Numbered from the stretch's first letter, positions 45,038-54,440 are shown. The stretch: 64,000 nucleotides of DNA from an uncultured Muribaculaceae bacterium (GCA_944320595.1 CALUIB010000012.1:1-64000); one strand, 5' to 3'. The notes: generated from the sequence alone by a model not told the origin. Translations and numbers: made by a program.

Positions 45038-48000
45038 TTAGAATGAAACATTAAGGCCGATGATGTAAGAACGGGTGTTCGGGTAAGAGCTCATGTCGAT
45101 GCCCGGACGGGTGCCGTCGAATGCGAAGCTGTTAACTTCGGGGTCATAGCCAGAGTAGTCGGTGATGCAGAATGCGTTCTTAACCGATGCGTAAACGCTG
45201 ATGTTGGTGAAACGTATCTTCTCGACTATCTTCTTGGGCAGCGTGTAGGCAAGTGTGATGTCGGAGCAACGGAAGAAGCTGCCATCCTCGATGTACTTGT
45301 CCATAACCACCTTCGGAGTAACCGACTGATAAGACGGAGTGGTGTTGCTGCGGTACTCGCCTATCCACGGGTTGTTGTCGCGGTACATGTCATAGAACAC
45401 GTCCTTGTAAACCATCTGCGAAGAGTTCGACGGGAGGCCGAAGTAGCGGATGTTGGTGTTCAATATGTCGTTGCCGTAAACGCCGTTGAATGCCATCGAC
45501 AGCGAGAAGTCCTTATAGCGGAACGAAGTCTGGATACCATAAGTGAACTTCGAGTTCGGGTTGCCGAGTATCACACGGTCCTTCTCGTTGATAACACCGT
45601 CTTTGTTCTGATCGACAAACTTCAAGTTGCCAGGTTCGAGCGTGTTAATCGACGACGAGTTGGTCACTTGCTGCAAGTACGGGTCGTTCTCTTGGATGAT
45701 ACCATCGGTTTCGTAGCCGTAGAACAAGCCCGGGGCTTCTCCCTCGATGAAGATGTTGGCCGAGCCGAAGTGGTCGCCGATGGTGTTACCGAGGTATGCC
45801 TTCCAGTTTTGGCCGGTACCCCATTCCTGCACGGGAAGACCGAGGTTGGTAATCTTCGGGTCGTTGAATGCGATGTTACCCGAGAGGTCCCAAGAGAAGT
45901 CCTTGGTGTCGATGATGTGGCCGGTGAGGCTTATTTCGATACCCTTGTTGCGCAAGCTACCTTGGTTGATGTACATATATTTGTAACCCGTCGATGGCGG
46001 AAGTTCCTTCTGAATGAGCAGGTCGTTGGTGGTCTTGTGATAGAGATCGACGCTACCCGTGATACGGTTCTTGAGGAACGCGAAGTCGAGACCCACGTTG
46101 TAAGAGCGAGTACGCTCCCACTTCAACCCGTCGTTAGGCAACTTGTCAACTACAAGGCCAATGAGCTTGTTACCGCTGGCATCGGCCGACTGCGACGGCT
46201 TGGTAGAACCATTGGGGGTATCGACGAATGCCGAAGCATAGCTTGAGAATGTGCTGTACGGGTCGATTGACTGAGAACCAGTTTCACCATAACCGGCACG
46301 AACCTTCAACTGGTTGAGCCATTGAACGTCGCGCATGAAGGTTTCCTGCGTCATGTTCCATGCCAATGTGGCAGCGGGGAAGTATGCCCAACGCTTGCCC
46401 TCGGCAAACTTGCTGGAACCGTCACCACGGATTGATGCGGTGAGCAGGTAGCGGCCATTGAGGAAGCTCAGGTTGGCACGAGCCAGGAACGAAAGCAGCT
46501 GGTAGTCGGCCTGCGTGGGTTGCTTAACCTCGGTGTTGCCGGCAACGTGCATACCGTTAAGACCGAAGTCGTATATCTGGAAGTCGTTGCCCACGGTAAG
46601 CGTGTTGAGCGAGCTGTAATCGTCGTAGGTGAGACCGGCAACTGCACTTATGTCAACGATGTCACGAACCTCGTAGTTGAACGAGAACACGTTTTCCACT
46701 GTGTAGTTGCTGCGGTTGAACTGCGTCTGCGTCAAGTAACCATTCTGTTTCGAACCTTCATACAGGGTGATGTCATACCAGCGGTCGCGGTTCTGCAATG
46801 CAATGTTACCACCGGCACGCAGGTTGTAGGTAAGGTACTTGCAGATGTTCCAAGTAAGGTCGAGAGAGCCGCGGAAAGTCTTTTCCGAAGTCTTGTCCTC
46901 GTAGTCGTCAACCCAAGTCCACACCGTTGCACGGTCGGCAAGGTTGGGAGTTTCTTGCTCCATTTCCTCCTGCGTCTTGACGTATGGTGCGCTGTACAGG
47001 GCCACGTTCGAAACCGAACCCGTTGCACCACCGGTGGTGTTACCACCCGACATCATGTCGTTCTCCTTCAACGAGCCGTTAAGCGAAACGGCCAATTTCA
47101 CTGTCGGTGAAATGTCGGCGTTCAAGTTCACGCGCAAGTCGCCTTGGCGCAAGCCAGTGCCTTCAACCAAGCCTTCAACCTTCTTGTAAGAAGCCGAGGT
47201 GAAGTAGGTAATCTTGTCGTTACCACCGTTGACGGTGATGTTGTAGTTCTGCGACAGTGCCGTGCTGTAGATTTCACGTTGCCAGTCAACCTCGTTCAGC
47301 TTTCGCCAAACTTCGTCGTTCACGCGATACTGCTCGCCAATCTTGCGATACACCGAACCGCCGTCGAGATAATATTGGTAGAAGTCGTTCCAAACCAATT
47401 CTCCGGTTTTGTCATCAGTCTTTTGAAGCATCCAGTTGTCATACGTAGCTCCGTGCGCGATGTCGGGACCGCCATATATCATGCGTCCTTGAGCATACTC
47501 GGTGAGGTTCATCATGTCGAGCAGCTTGGATGCGTCGGCAATGGTGAAGTTGGCCGATGCACTTACCGACGTCTTGCCCGATTTGCCTCGCTTAGTGGTG
47601 ATGAGAATTACACCGTTGGCACCGCGAGAACCGTAGATAGCCGTGGCCGATGCGTCCTTCAGCACCTCGATACTCTCGATGTCGGCGGGGTTGAGCGATG
47701 TCAACGGGTTAGTGGCAATCGAGAATGTACCATCGTTACCGGTGTTGGCAAATTCGCCGGCCGATGCTTGTGGGATATTGTCGATTACATACAACGGCTG
47801 GTTGTCGCCGCGCAACGAGTTGGCACCACGGATGGTAACCGACGATGCGGCACCCGGAGCCGACGACGATGCGCCTACCGACAGACCGGCAATCTTACCT
47901 TGCAGCAGGTTGTCGATACTGGTCACCTTGGCTGCGTCCTGGTCGCTGGGCTTCAGCTGCGACACCGCACCCGTCAAGTCGCGTTTCTTCACTGTTCCGT

Positions 48001-48328
48001 AACCCACTACCACGAGTTCCTCGAGTTCCTGGGCGTTCTCCTTCATGGTCACGTCGATTTTCGTCTGGTTCCCCACGGTTATCTCCTGCGGGCTCATGCC
48101 TACGAAACTGAACGTGAGCACCGATTCCTGCGACGGCACCTGTATGGTGTAATTGCCGTCGAAGTCGGTGGCGACGGCCTTGCTCGTGCCTTTCACCGTC
48201 ACCGTCACTCCCGGCAGACCGAATTGGTCGCCGTCAACTACCGTACCCGTCACCGTGATCTGGGCATGGGCCGATGTGATTCCCATGAACAGCCCCAGCA
48301 ACAGGATTAATCGTTTTAATAAATTCAT
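45038..48328 (-). CDS. SusC/RagA family TonB-linked outer-membrane transporter
   Basis: 1096 aa. The signal peptide ends at TSAHAQ. A carboxypeptidase-regulatory-like domain follows (ITVTGTVVDGDQFGLPGVTVTVKGTS...FSFVGM, about 24-95), then the SusC plug start (LEELVVVGYGTVKKRDLTGAVSQL, GLSVGASSSAPGAASSVTIRGANSLRG, YGSRGANGVILITTKRGK) and a 22-strand barrel ending in IIGLNVSF. It takes up oligosaccharides with energy from TonB. It follows the GH18 gene after a hairpin at 48355-48399 and precedes susD. Confidence 0.96.
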   Translation of the reverse strand: MNLLKRLILLLGLFMGITSAHAQITVTGTVVDGDQFGLPGVTVTVKGTSKAVATDFDGNYTIQVPSQESVLTFSFVGMSPQEITVGNQTKIDVTMKENAQELEELVVVGYGTVKKRDLTGAVSQLKPSDQDAAKVTSIDNLLQGKIAGLSVGASSSAPGAASSVTIRGANSLRGDNQPLYVIDNIPQASAGEFANTGNDGTFSIATNPLTSLNPADIESIEVLKDASATAIYGSRGANGVILITTKRGKSGKTSVSASANFTIADASKLLDMMNLTEYAQGRMIYGGPDIAHGATYDNWMLQKTDDKTGELVWNDFYQYYLDGGSVYRKIGEQYRVNDEVWRKLNEVDWQREIYSTALSQNYNITVNGGNDKITYFTSASYKKVEGLVEGTGLRQGDLRVNLNADISPTVKLAVSLNGSLKENDMMSGGNTTGGATGSVSNVALYSAPYVKTQEEMEQETPNLADRATVWTWVDDYEDKTSEKTFRGSLDLTWNICKYLTYNLRAGGNIALQNRDRWYDITLYEGSKQNGYLTQTQFNRSNYTVENVFSFNYEVRDIVDISAVAGLTYDDYSSLNTLTVGNDFQIYDFGLNGMHVAGNTEVKQPTQADYQLLSFLARANLSFLNGRYLLTASIRGDGSSKFAEGKRWAYFPAATLAWNMTQETFMRDVQWLNQLKVRAGYGETGSQSIDPYSTFSSYASAFVDTPNGSTKPSQSADASGNKLIGLVVDKLPNDGLKWERTRSYNVGLDFAFLKNRITGSVDLYHKTTNDLLIQKELPPSTGYKYMYINQGSLRNKGIEISLTGHIIDTKDFSWDLSGNIAFNDPKITNLGLPVQEWGTGQNWKAYLGNTIGDHFGSANIFIEGEAPGLFYGYETDGIIQENDPYLQQVTNSSSINTLEPGNLKFVDQNKDGVINEKDRVILGNPNSKFTYGIQTSFRYKDFSLSMAFNGVYGNDILNTNIRYFGLPSNSSQMVYKDVFYDMYRDNNPWIGEYRSNTTPSYQSVTPKVVMDKYIEDGSFFRCSDITLAYTLPKKIVEKIRFTNISVYASVKNAFCITDYSGYDPEVNSFAFDGTRPGIDMSSYPNTRSYIIGLNVSF

Positions 48329-48354
48329 GTTGTTGTTTTTAGGTTGTTTAAGAG

Positions 48355-48399
48355 GGGAGGCATCAAGGCTGCGGCAGCCGTGTCTTTGATGCCTCTCCC
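48355..48399 (-). terminator. Hairpin between the GH18 and SusC genes
   Basis: Long stem GGAGGCATCAA/TTGATGCCTC(T)CC with an inner GGCTGC/GCAGCC. No T-run follows on the minus strand. It may be a partial terminator or an mRNA stability element that sets different levels of the two genes. Confidence 0.6.
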
Positions 48400-48414
48400 G
48401 TTAGGTTTGTTATT

Positions 48415-51060
48415 TTATCTCATCACTATCTTCACGGTGTGTTCCTCGCCGCCCTGCACCACACGCAGCAGGTAAACGCCGCGCGTGAGTCCGTCGGCCT
48501 CGACGGTGGTACGCTTGGCAGCAAGCGGCTGCGACAGCACGGTGCGCCCGTCAACGGCATACACTGCCAGCGTGGCAGGCTCAGCTGCGTCGGCAAGTGT
48601 CACGGTAATGTTGCCACCGTCCTGCACGGCCGAGAACAGCTCGGCGCGCTTGGTAGCGGCGATGTTGCGCACGCCGCTCGTCGGCTTCATGTCGATGTTA
48701 GTTATCACGGTGTCAACATTGGCCGAGATTACCTCGTTCTGCTGGCGTATCATGCTCTTGTGGTCATCCACGCGCAAGTCGTTGCCCATGTCGAAGTACA
48801 TGGTGCCACGCAAGTCGTTGTCGATGATGAACTGCTGTTTCTCCCTCATGCGATCCATGCCGTCATAATAATAGGTAGTCCCACCGTATGTCCAGCTGTT
48901 CTGGCTCGGATCCCAAGTCTCGTCGGTCATGCCCCATTTCTCGAACAGATCTTTGTAGCCGCCAATGAGGCCCTTGTAATTAGAATTGCCGTACACAAGC
49001 ACCGGGTAAGAGAGCAGCAATTTGTCGTCGGTAAAGCCCACGCCCTTGAATTGCTCATATACGCTCTCGTATGTGCCCATCGAGAGGTCCCAGTCATAAA
49101 TCTGCATGGTGAAGTAGTCCACCTTGTCGAGCAGGCTCATGTCGAAACCCGCATAGCTGTAGGCATGCAGCGATACGGTGAACAGCTTGTCGGGGTACTC
49201 GGACATCACCTCGTCGGCCAGGCGGCCCACTATGTGGTTGTAGCGTGCCCAGTAATTACCCTCGACTGCCCATTCAAGGTCAACGTCGAGCCCGTCGAAG
49301 TCCTTCACAAGCTCCTTGGCCGATGCTATGAAACGGTCAAGGTTGGCATCGTCGTTAAGTACCTGTTTCCAGCCGCTGCTGGGCAGGCTCGATATGATGC
49401 CAAGGCGAATCTTCGCGCCCTCGTACCCGTCGTAGTAGCTGCGCATGATATTGGCCATCTCCTTGAGGCTCTGCCAGTCGCGGCCCACATTATCGGGGTC
49501 GTCGCCCTTGTAGTAAGCGCACAGGAATATGTTGTTCCAGTTGCCCACGTTCCACTGATACTCGGTGGTTGCATCGTTGGCAATCGAGCCAGAACGCTCG
49601 CCTGCGCCTCCACCGGCGCCCCACACCATAAACTCATCGAGCTTGCCGGCAAAGTCCTTGCCTATCGTCAAAGTAGCATTCCTGAAATTGGGCAAAGAGG
49701 TCATGTCCATGCCTTCGCCGCTGAGTTCCACCGTCTTGGTACCTATCCTGTCGTGTATTTTGGATTGGAAAGTTCCGCTTTCGTCATATTCACCGATACC
49801 TATCTTTATGGGGTTGAAATAACGTCCGGTGATGTCGCCTCTCGTGGGAGTGATATACACTCCTACATATTGCCACTTGCCTACCTCTATTTGGTTTTTC
49901 AAAGTAGCCACGGTTCCGCACACGTCAACTACAATCTCCTTGTCGGTTTCAGAACCGAATTTTATGGTTATGTAATTGTCGGCATCGATATAATCCGAAA
50001 GCAGTTCTGCCCCCTCATTCCATTGGTCGATATACACCCAACTCATAATCGAGGCGTATGGAGAACCCTCAAGGCCGCCGCCGGTTGTCGGGTCGTATGG
50101 TATGCAACTTTCGCGAGCCACCATTTGCGAGCCGGCCCCGTTGAACGACATCACGCCATTGCGGCCTTCCCATTCTGTAAGCTGTTCCACATTGGTGGGA
50201 GTGGCCGAGTTGTCGGGATATTCGGCTAAGAGCGTTCCATCCTCCTGCACCTTGGCCGAAAGGGTGATAACGTCGTTGGTGAGCAGGAACATATCACGGT
50301 TGATATTGGCGCGGTCGGTAAAGCGCATCAAGCTGGGAACGTAGCCCGTCACCACGCGGTAGCGGAACGCCGCATTGTCATCTACAGCCACCTTAGTGAT
50401 GCCTGTCAAGGCGGCGTTGTGGTGCAGCCCAGTGTTGCCATGGCGGTAGTCATATAAGTTTGCGTCAAGCCCCTTTTGGTCGCATTTCCAGTAGGCGGCG
50501 AGCGCGTCGTAGTTTTCGTTCCACTTGTTCACAGTGTTTTGCCAGAAGAAATCCTCTTGTGCGAGTGCGCGGCTCCACACGCGTATCTCGTCCATCTCGC
50601 CGCGGAATCCCTCGGCGATTACGCAGTTGGCGGCATCGAACGAGGATGCCGTAGCGGCGAACGTCGTTGGCAGGTCGCCAGCGACTGTGGCAGCTACGTT
50701 GTTGACGTATGCCGACACTGTGCCTTGGTCAACTGTAATGGTCAGCTGCGCCCATGTGTTCAGGGCAAGCGCATCGGAAGTGATGGTGGCGGTTTTGTCG
50801 CCCACGCTCACCTGCACCTTGCCGTCGGCAGTAGTCTCCACCGAGAAGTTGTCCTGCCCGATAAGTGTGGCGGCAGTCCATGCCGTAGGTTTAAGCCACA
50901 TTTGGAACGTGGCACCCGTGGCCCCGTCGAGTTCGGTAATGGTGAACGCCTCGGCGCGGCCTGCGCCATCGGCGTTGCTGATGGCCATGTTGGTGGTCTG
51001 TGCGTATGCCCCGACGGTCATAGCCGCCAGCATGACACCGCAAGCCAAAATCTTTCTCAT
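48415..51060 (-). CDS. Exported GH18 family glycosidase with LamG domains and secretion tail
   Basis: 881 aa. Start ATG at 51060 gives a signal peptide MRKILACGVMLAAMTVGAYAQ. Two LamG/concanavalin-like regions (about 30-170: GATFQMWLKPTAWTAATLIG..., and about 290-460 with YASIMSWVYIDQWNEGAELLSDY and KWQYVGVYITPTRGD) come first. The GH18 core lies at about 510-770: KIRLGIISSLPSSGW, the catalytic FDGLDVDLEW (DxxDxDxE), YFTMQIYDWD and GTMYFDMG. The end is a type IX secretion tail (ATLAVYAVDGRTVLSQPL...GVYLLRV). GH18 includes chitinases and endo-beta-N-acetylglucosaminidases of the EndoS/EndoF kind, so a chitin- or N-glycan-type substrate is likely. It is the second gene of the utilisation locus. 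Confidence 0.88.
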   Translation of the reverse strand: MRKILACGVMLAAMTVGAYAQTTNMAISNADGAGRAEAFTITELDGATGATFQMWLKPTAWTAATLIGQDNFSVETTADGKVQVSVGDKTATITSDALALNTWAQLTITVDQGTVSAYVNNVAATVAGDLPTTFAATASSFDAANCVIAEGFRGEMDEIRVWSRALAQEDFFWQNTVNKWNENYDALAAYWKCDQKGLDANLYDYRHGNTGLHHNAALTGITKVAVDDNAAFRYRVVTGYVPSLMRFTDRANINRDMFLLTNDVITLSAKVQEDGTLLAEYPDNSATPTNVEQLTEWEGRNGVMSFNGAGSQMVARESCIPYDPTTGGGLEGSPYASIMSWVYIDQWNEGAELLSDYIDADNYITIKFGSETDKEIVVDVCGTVATLKNQIEVGKWQYVGVYITPTRGDITGRYFNPIKIGIGEYDESGTFQSKIHDRIGTKTVELSGEGMDMTSLPNFRNATLTIGKDFAGKLDEFMVWGAGGGAGERSGSIANDATTEYQWNVGNWNNIFLCAYYKGDDPDNVGRDWQSLKEMANIMRSYYDGYEGAKIRLGIISSLPSSGWKQVLNDDANLDRFIASAKELVKDFDGLDVDLEWAVEGNYWARYNHIVGRLADEVMSEYPDKLFTVSLHAYSYAGFDMSLLDKVDYFTMQIYDWDLSMGTYESVYEQFKGVGFTDDKLLLSYPVLVYGNSNYKGLIGGYKDLFEKWGMTDETWDPSQNSWTYGGTTYYYDGMDRMREKQQFIIDNDLRGTMYFDMGNDLRVDDHKSMIRQQNEVISANVDTVITNIDMKPTSGVRNIAATKRAELFSAVQDGGNITVTLADAAEPATLAVYAVDGRTVLSQPLAAKRTTVEADGLTRGVYLLRVVQGGEEHTVKIVMR

Positions 51061-51102
51061 AAGTAAATAGGGTTTGTATAGGTTTGTTTTTTGTTTAAGA
51101 AA

Positions 51103-51193
51103 CAATGTTATTTTGGCTCACAGGGGACTCTACGACCAAAATAACATTGCCTGATATGGAGGGAGGGTGCGCCGGTTTCCTTGGCACACCCTC
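51103..51193 (-). terminator. Two hairpins between the first PUL gene and the GH18 gene
   Basis: In transcript order: GAGGGTGTGCC/GGCGCACCCTC (51163-51193) and CAATGTTATTTTGG/CCAAAATAACATTG (51103-51149), the second followed by TTTCTT. They could end part of the transcripts or stabilise the upstream mRNA. Confidence 0.65.
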
Positions 51194-51205
51194 GGCTTGA
51201 TGTCT

Positions 51206-52321
51206 TTACAAAATAACCTTTTGCACCTTTTCGCCAACCTTAACCATGAACACGCCGTTCATGTCGAGGTCGATAGTCTCAACGGTTGAAGGAGCTGCAA
51301 CAGTTGCAACCTTTGCGCCTGCTATGTTGTAAACCTCGATAGCTGCATCAGCATCGATAACAGTGATTGCGCCATTTTCTGCAAATATCACGCCGTTGTC
51401 CTTGATGTTGAGTTGCTCAACAGAAGTAGTGCCGCCTTCTGGCTTATCTACATAATCGGGATAATCATTAACATTGGCCGGAACATTATTCGAGTCGATT
51501 TCATCTATCATTTCAAGTTTCATCGAGCGGAGCAGAACCACTGCATTATCCCAGAACTTCACGTTCAACTTAACGGCGAAAGGCAGTTCCTTATAAGTAG
51601 CATCTGTATTGTCAAATAACATGATGTCGAATATGCCACGGTTCCAATCTTCGGGATACGAGCCATACACAGGCAGGTCGGCCATACGGTAAGAACCGTC
51701 GCCAAGCCCTGTATTTTGGTCGATGCCGTCGTATGCCGACGTTGCAATAGTAACGCCAATCTTGCCGCTAAAGGTAGGGTCGTTGTGTATCACCCTGTAA
51801 TCGATGGTCAAACGATAATTTTTGCCCAATTGCAACGGAGTGGTTGAATTTTCATTTCCACTAAGCCACATAAGTTGCAGCTCGGGGAACGAAACGGTTG
51901 CCCGTTCCCCACCGGGATAAGTGCTAGTGGCATTCTTGCCTATTATGCAGAACAGATTTTCGGGAGTGCTTTCCTCAGTCTCGATGTTCACCAAGTTGGT
52001 CGAAACTATGCGGCTTGATTTGTAGAACGATTCAAAAGCATCCTTGTCTTTTTGGTCTATTGCATTGTAGTCACTTGTCACAGTTCCGCTGGCGCTTTCG
52101 CCACCCCATGAGATTGCGACGATGCCGCCCTTGCCATTATCAGCGGCACGGAACGGGGCTTTTGCGTTAGATTCGGTAGAAGCCAATTCTTTGATGAAAA
52201 GGCCTTCGGCACTGCCTGCTTGCATGTCGTTGTAGCGCCAGTTTTCCGGTGCGTAATCAGTTTGAGCCATTGCGCCCATTGCGCACAAGGCTGCGGTTGT
52301 CAAGAGTAAACCTTTTTTCAT
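51206..52321 (-). CDS. Exported PUL accessory protein with secretion tail
   Basis: 371 aa. Signal peptide MKKGLLLTTAALCAMGAMAQ. The middle (about 60-270) is strand-rich (ESASGTVTSDYNAIDQKDKD, ATVSFPELQLMWLSGNENSTTPLQLGKNYRLTIDYRV, DIMLFDNTDATYKELPFAVKLNVKFWDNAVVLLRSMKLEM) and resembles a carbohydrate-binding or jelly-roll domain without a named family. The end (AAIEVYNIAGAKVATVAAPSTVETIDLDMNGVFMVKVGEKVQKVIL) is a type IX secretion tail. It is the first gene of the minus-strand locus, so it is likely the most highly expressed surface protein of the group. It may bind the substrate; this is an inference. Confidence 0.75.
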   Translation of the reverse strand: MKKGLLLTTAALCAMGAMAQTDYAPENWRYNDMQAGSAEGLFIKELASTESNAKAPFRAADNGKGGIVAISWGGESASGTVTSDYNAIDQKDKDAFESFYKSSRIVSTNLVNIETEESTPENLFCIIGKNATSTYPGGERATVSFPELQLMWLSGNENSTTPLQLGKNYRLTIDYRVIHNDPTFSGKIGVTIATSAYDGIDQNTGLGDGSYRMADLPVYGSYPEDWNRGIFDIMLFDNTDATYKELPFAVKLNVKFWDNAVVLLRSMKLEMIDEIDSNNVPANVNDYPDYVDKPEGGTTSVEQLNIKDNGVIFAENGAITVIDADAAIEVYNIAGAKVATVAAPSTVETIDLDMNGVFMVKVGEKVQKVIL

Positions 52322-52547
52322 GATTGTGTTTGTTTTTAGTTTGTTTGGTTTGTTATTTCATTTTTATGCCCGGCTGGCATCCCGTTTTCGCGGCCCGTCC
52401 CCCGTAAATGCGCCGCTGCGCATCGGCATTCGCCGACCCCGGATGCCACCCCATGGGCGATAGTTTTCAATAGTTTCATCGGTTTATGTCCACTTCTCAC
52501 ATAGTGCGCACATATCTCACTAAGCATCAGCGGATTAACTCCATTCA

Positions 52548-52678
52548 CCCGTCCCTGCGTAAGAGATGGATTGATTTTCAGGTACAAATATAGTCAATCT
52601 TTTGTCAAAATCAGCAAATTAAAACAGTTTTTTATCAGCAATCTTTCTAATCCGTCTCTGCGCAAGAGACGGATTGAT
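52548..52678 (-). repeat. Left arm of a 131-bp inverted repeat, with promoter for the PUL
   Basis: Two mismatches to the reverse complement of 52885-53015 over 131 bp. On the minus strand the arm reads -33 TTTG, 22 bases, TATATTTG (about 52585-52592), then a palindromic CCGTCTCT...AGAGACGG hairpin in the leader. It faces the PUL. Confidence 0.9.
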
Positions 52679-52735
52679 TTTCAGGTACAAATATAGTCAA
52701 ATCTTTGGCAAAAACTGCAAATAGAATAAAGATTT
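52671..52735 (-). repeat. Third, partial copy of the same promoter unit
   Basis: GATTGATTTTCAGGTACAAATATAGTCAA matches the arm; the upstream part has diverged but keeps the TTTG-N22-TATATTTG spacing. It lies in the spacer and faces the PUL, giving two tandem promoters in that direction. Confidence 0.75.
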
Positions 52736-52884
52736 TTATTCATGAAATCAGTGTTTTAACGTAATCGCATCATGTAGCAAGTTGCCCCCTATATAATAAT
52801 GTGTACATTATTAATTACGGATGTTAATCAATGTTTATAAAAATCGCTTATTTTGTTGATTTGTCGAATATTATATATGTGCCT
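52679..52884. other. 206-base spacer between the inverted repeats
   Basis: AT-rich and non-coding apart from the third promoter copy at its left end. No open frame of note, no recombinase gene nearby. Confidence 0.6.
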
Positions 52885-53015
52885 ATCAATCCGTCTCTTG
52901 CGCAGAGACGGATTAGAAAGATTGCTGATAAAAAACTGTTTTAATTTGCTGATTTTGACAAAAGATTGACTATATTTGTACCTGAAAATCAATCCGTCTC
53001 TTACGCAGAGACGGG
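52885..53015 (+). repeat. Right arm of the 131-bp inverted repeat, with rightward promoter
   Basis: Mirror of 52548-52678. Its TATATTTG (52971-52978) points right into a short region with a 12-codon open frame (53022-53060) and a strong terminator at 53147-53183. Confidence 0.9.
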
Positions 53016-53021
53016 TCGGTG

Positions 53022-53183
53022 ATGAAAAAAACAGAAACAAAAGCGGTTACACAAACCTAATAAAATACTCTTGTAAGAAATAGAAAGGACAAACTAAACT
53101 GACCATTAATAAAAAGGAGACGTGCTATTGTTTTATAGTGGTAATTAGTCGGCTGCCCGCACAAGTGTCAGCCGACTTTTTTT
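53022..53183 (+). ncRNA. Candidate short transcript right of the inverted repeat
   Basis: From the arm's promoter a transcript of about 195 bases would end at the terminator AGTCGGCTG/CAGCCGACT plus T7 (53147-53183). It could encode only MKKTETKAVTQT. No function is claimed. Confidence 0.4.
53147..53183 (+). terminator. Strong terminator
   Basis: Stem AGTCGGCTG/CAGCCGACT then T7. Confidence 0.9.
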
Positions 53184-53444
53184 CATTCTTCCCATAAAAA
53201 TGCCCCAGGCAGCACAGCACCCGAACAAAGCCCTGAGCCACACCTACCGCCATTTACTATATTCCGCCGACCGTTTTTTGCGTGTAATAAACCGCCGTCC
53301 ACGGTACTGTCGCGAAAAATAATTGCACTATTTTACCTTGTTTTACTCTAATTTTATTAACTTTGCGCAGATTATGCCCACTGCGCGGGCAGTTCACTTA
53401 TTTTGAGTAATAATCATAATAACATAAATTTAAAACTTAAAATC
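53184..53444. other. Intergenic stretch with ROK kinase promoter
   Basis: No gene seen. A TAACTTTG box at 53358-53365 precedes the ROK kinase ATG by 80 bases; a TTG at 53338 gives a short spacing of 17. Confidence 0.5.
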
Positions 53445-54440
53445 ATGAAACCTTACGTTATAGGTATCGACATGGGTGGCACCAACACCGTGTTTGGAAT
53501 AGTTGACGCTCGCGGCAACGTGATAGCCACGAGTTCGATAAAAACAGCAAAGCACAGCGACATAAACGATTACATCGACGAGCTTTACACCGAGCTGACA
53601 CGCATCATCGTGGCCAACGACGCTGTTGACAAAATCCACGGCATAGGCATAGGCGCACCCAACGCCAACTATTACACCGGCACCATCGAGGACGGCGTGA
53701 ACCTGCCCTGGCCCACCCCGATACCACTCGCCAACCTGATAAGCAACAAATTCGGCATACCGTGCGCCATTACCAACGACGCCAATGCCGCAGCCATAGG
53801 CGAGATGACATATGGTGCAGCTCGCGGTATCAAGGATTTCATAATGATTACCTTGGGTACTGGCGTGGGCAGCGGAATCGTGATTAACGGGCAACTGGTT
53901 TACGGACACGACGGCTTTGCCGGCGAGCTGGGACACGTAATAGTGAAACGCAACAACGGGCGCACTTGCGGCTGCGGACGCACAGGCTGCCTGGAAACCT
54001 ACTGCTCGGCAACAGGCGTTGCACGCACAGCCCGCGAGTTCCTGGAAATACGCACCGAGCCGTCGCTGCTGCGCAACCTGCAAATCGAGGAAATAACATC
54101 GAAGGACGTGTATGACGCAGCCATAGCCGGCGACAAGCTTGCCAACGACATTTTTGAATACACAGGCAAAATTCTGGGCGAGGCACTGGCCGACTTCGTG
54201 GCATTCTCAAGCCCCGAGGCCATAATCCTCTTCGGCGGCCTCACCAAGAGCGGGGACCTGCTGATGAAACCCATAAAGAACGCCATGGAGCAAAATATGC
54301 TTAGTATATACCGCGGCAAAGTGCGCCTGCTCATCTCGGAACTGAAAGACAGCGACGCCGCCGTGCTGGGCGCGAGCGCACTGGGCTGGGAAGTGAAACC
54401 CATGCCGGCCGCTGCATCTCCCGCTGCCGACAAGCAATAA
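53445..54440 (+). CDS. ROK family sugar kinase (glucokinase-like)
   Basis: 331 aa. The ROK fold begins with the ATP site VIGIDMGGTNTVFGIVD, continues with GIGIGAPNANYYTG, CAITNDANAAAIGE and GTGVGSGIVING, and has the ROK zinc motif ELGHVIV followed by CGCGRTGCLETYCSATG. Such kinases phosphorylate glucose or N-acetyl sugars; given the GH18 locus next door an N-acetylglucosamine or N-acetylmannosamine role is possible, but glucose is the usual call. The ATG at 53445 is preferred over upstream in-frame codons because the protein then starts at the ATP motif. Confidence 0.92.
   Translation: MKPYVIGIDMGGTNTVFGIVDARGNVIATSSIKTAKHSDINDYIDELYTELTRIIVANDAVDKIHGIGIGAPNANYYTGTIEDGVNLPWPTPIPLANLISNKFGIPCAITNDANAAAIGEMTYGAARGIKDFIMITLGTGVGSGIVINGQLVYGHDGFAGELGHVIVKRNNGRTCGCGRTGCLETYCSATGVARTAREFLEIRTEPSLLRNLQIEEITSKDVYDAAIAGDKLANDIFEYTGKILGEALADFVAFSSPEAIILFGGLTKSGDLLMKPIKNAMEQNMLSIYRGKVRLLISELKDSDAAVLGASALGWEVKPMPAAASPAADKQ

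Noticed and set aside
48439-50229. 596-codon frame opposite the GH18 gene
   Set aside because: Antisense shadow; composition (His, Val, Ala) is typical of reversed GC-rich coding strands.
52336-52587. 83-codon minus-strand frame before the first PUL gene
   Set aside because: It covers the promoter and leader of the locus and shows no domain or signal.
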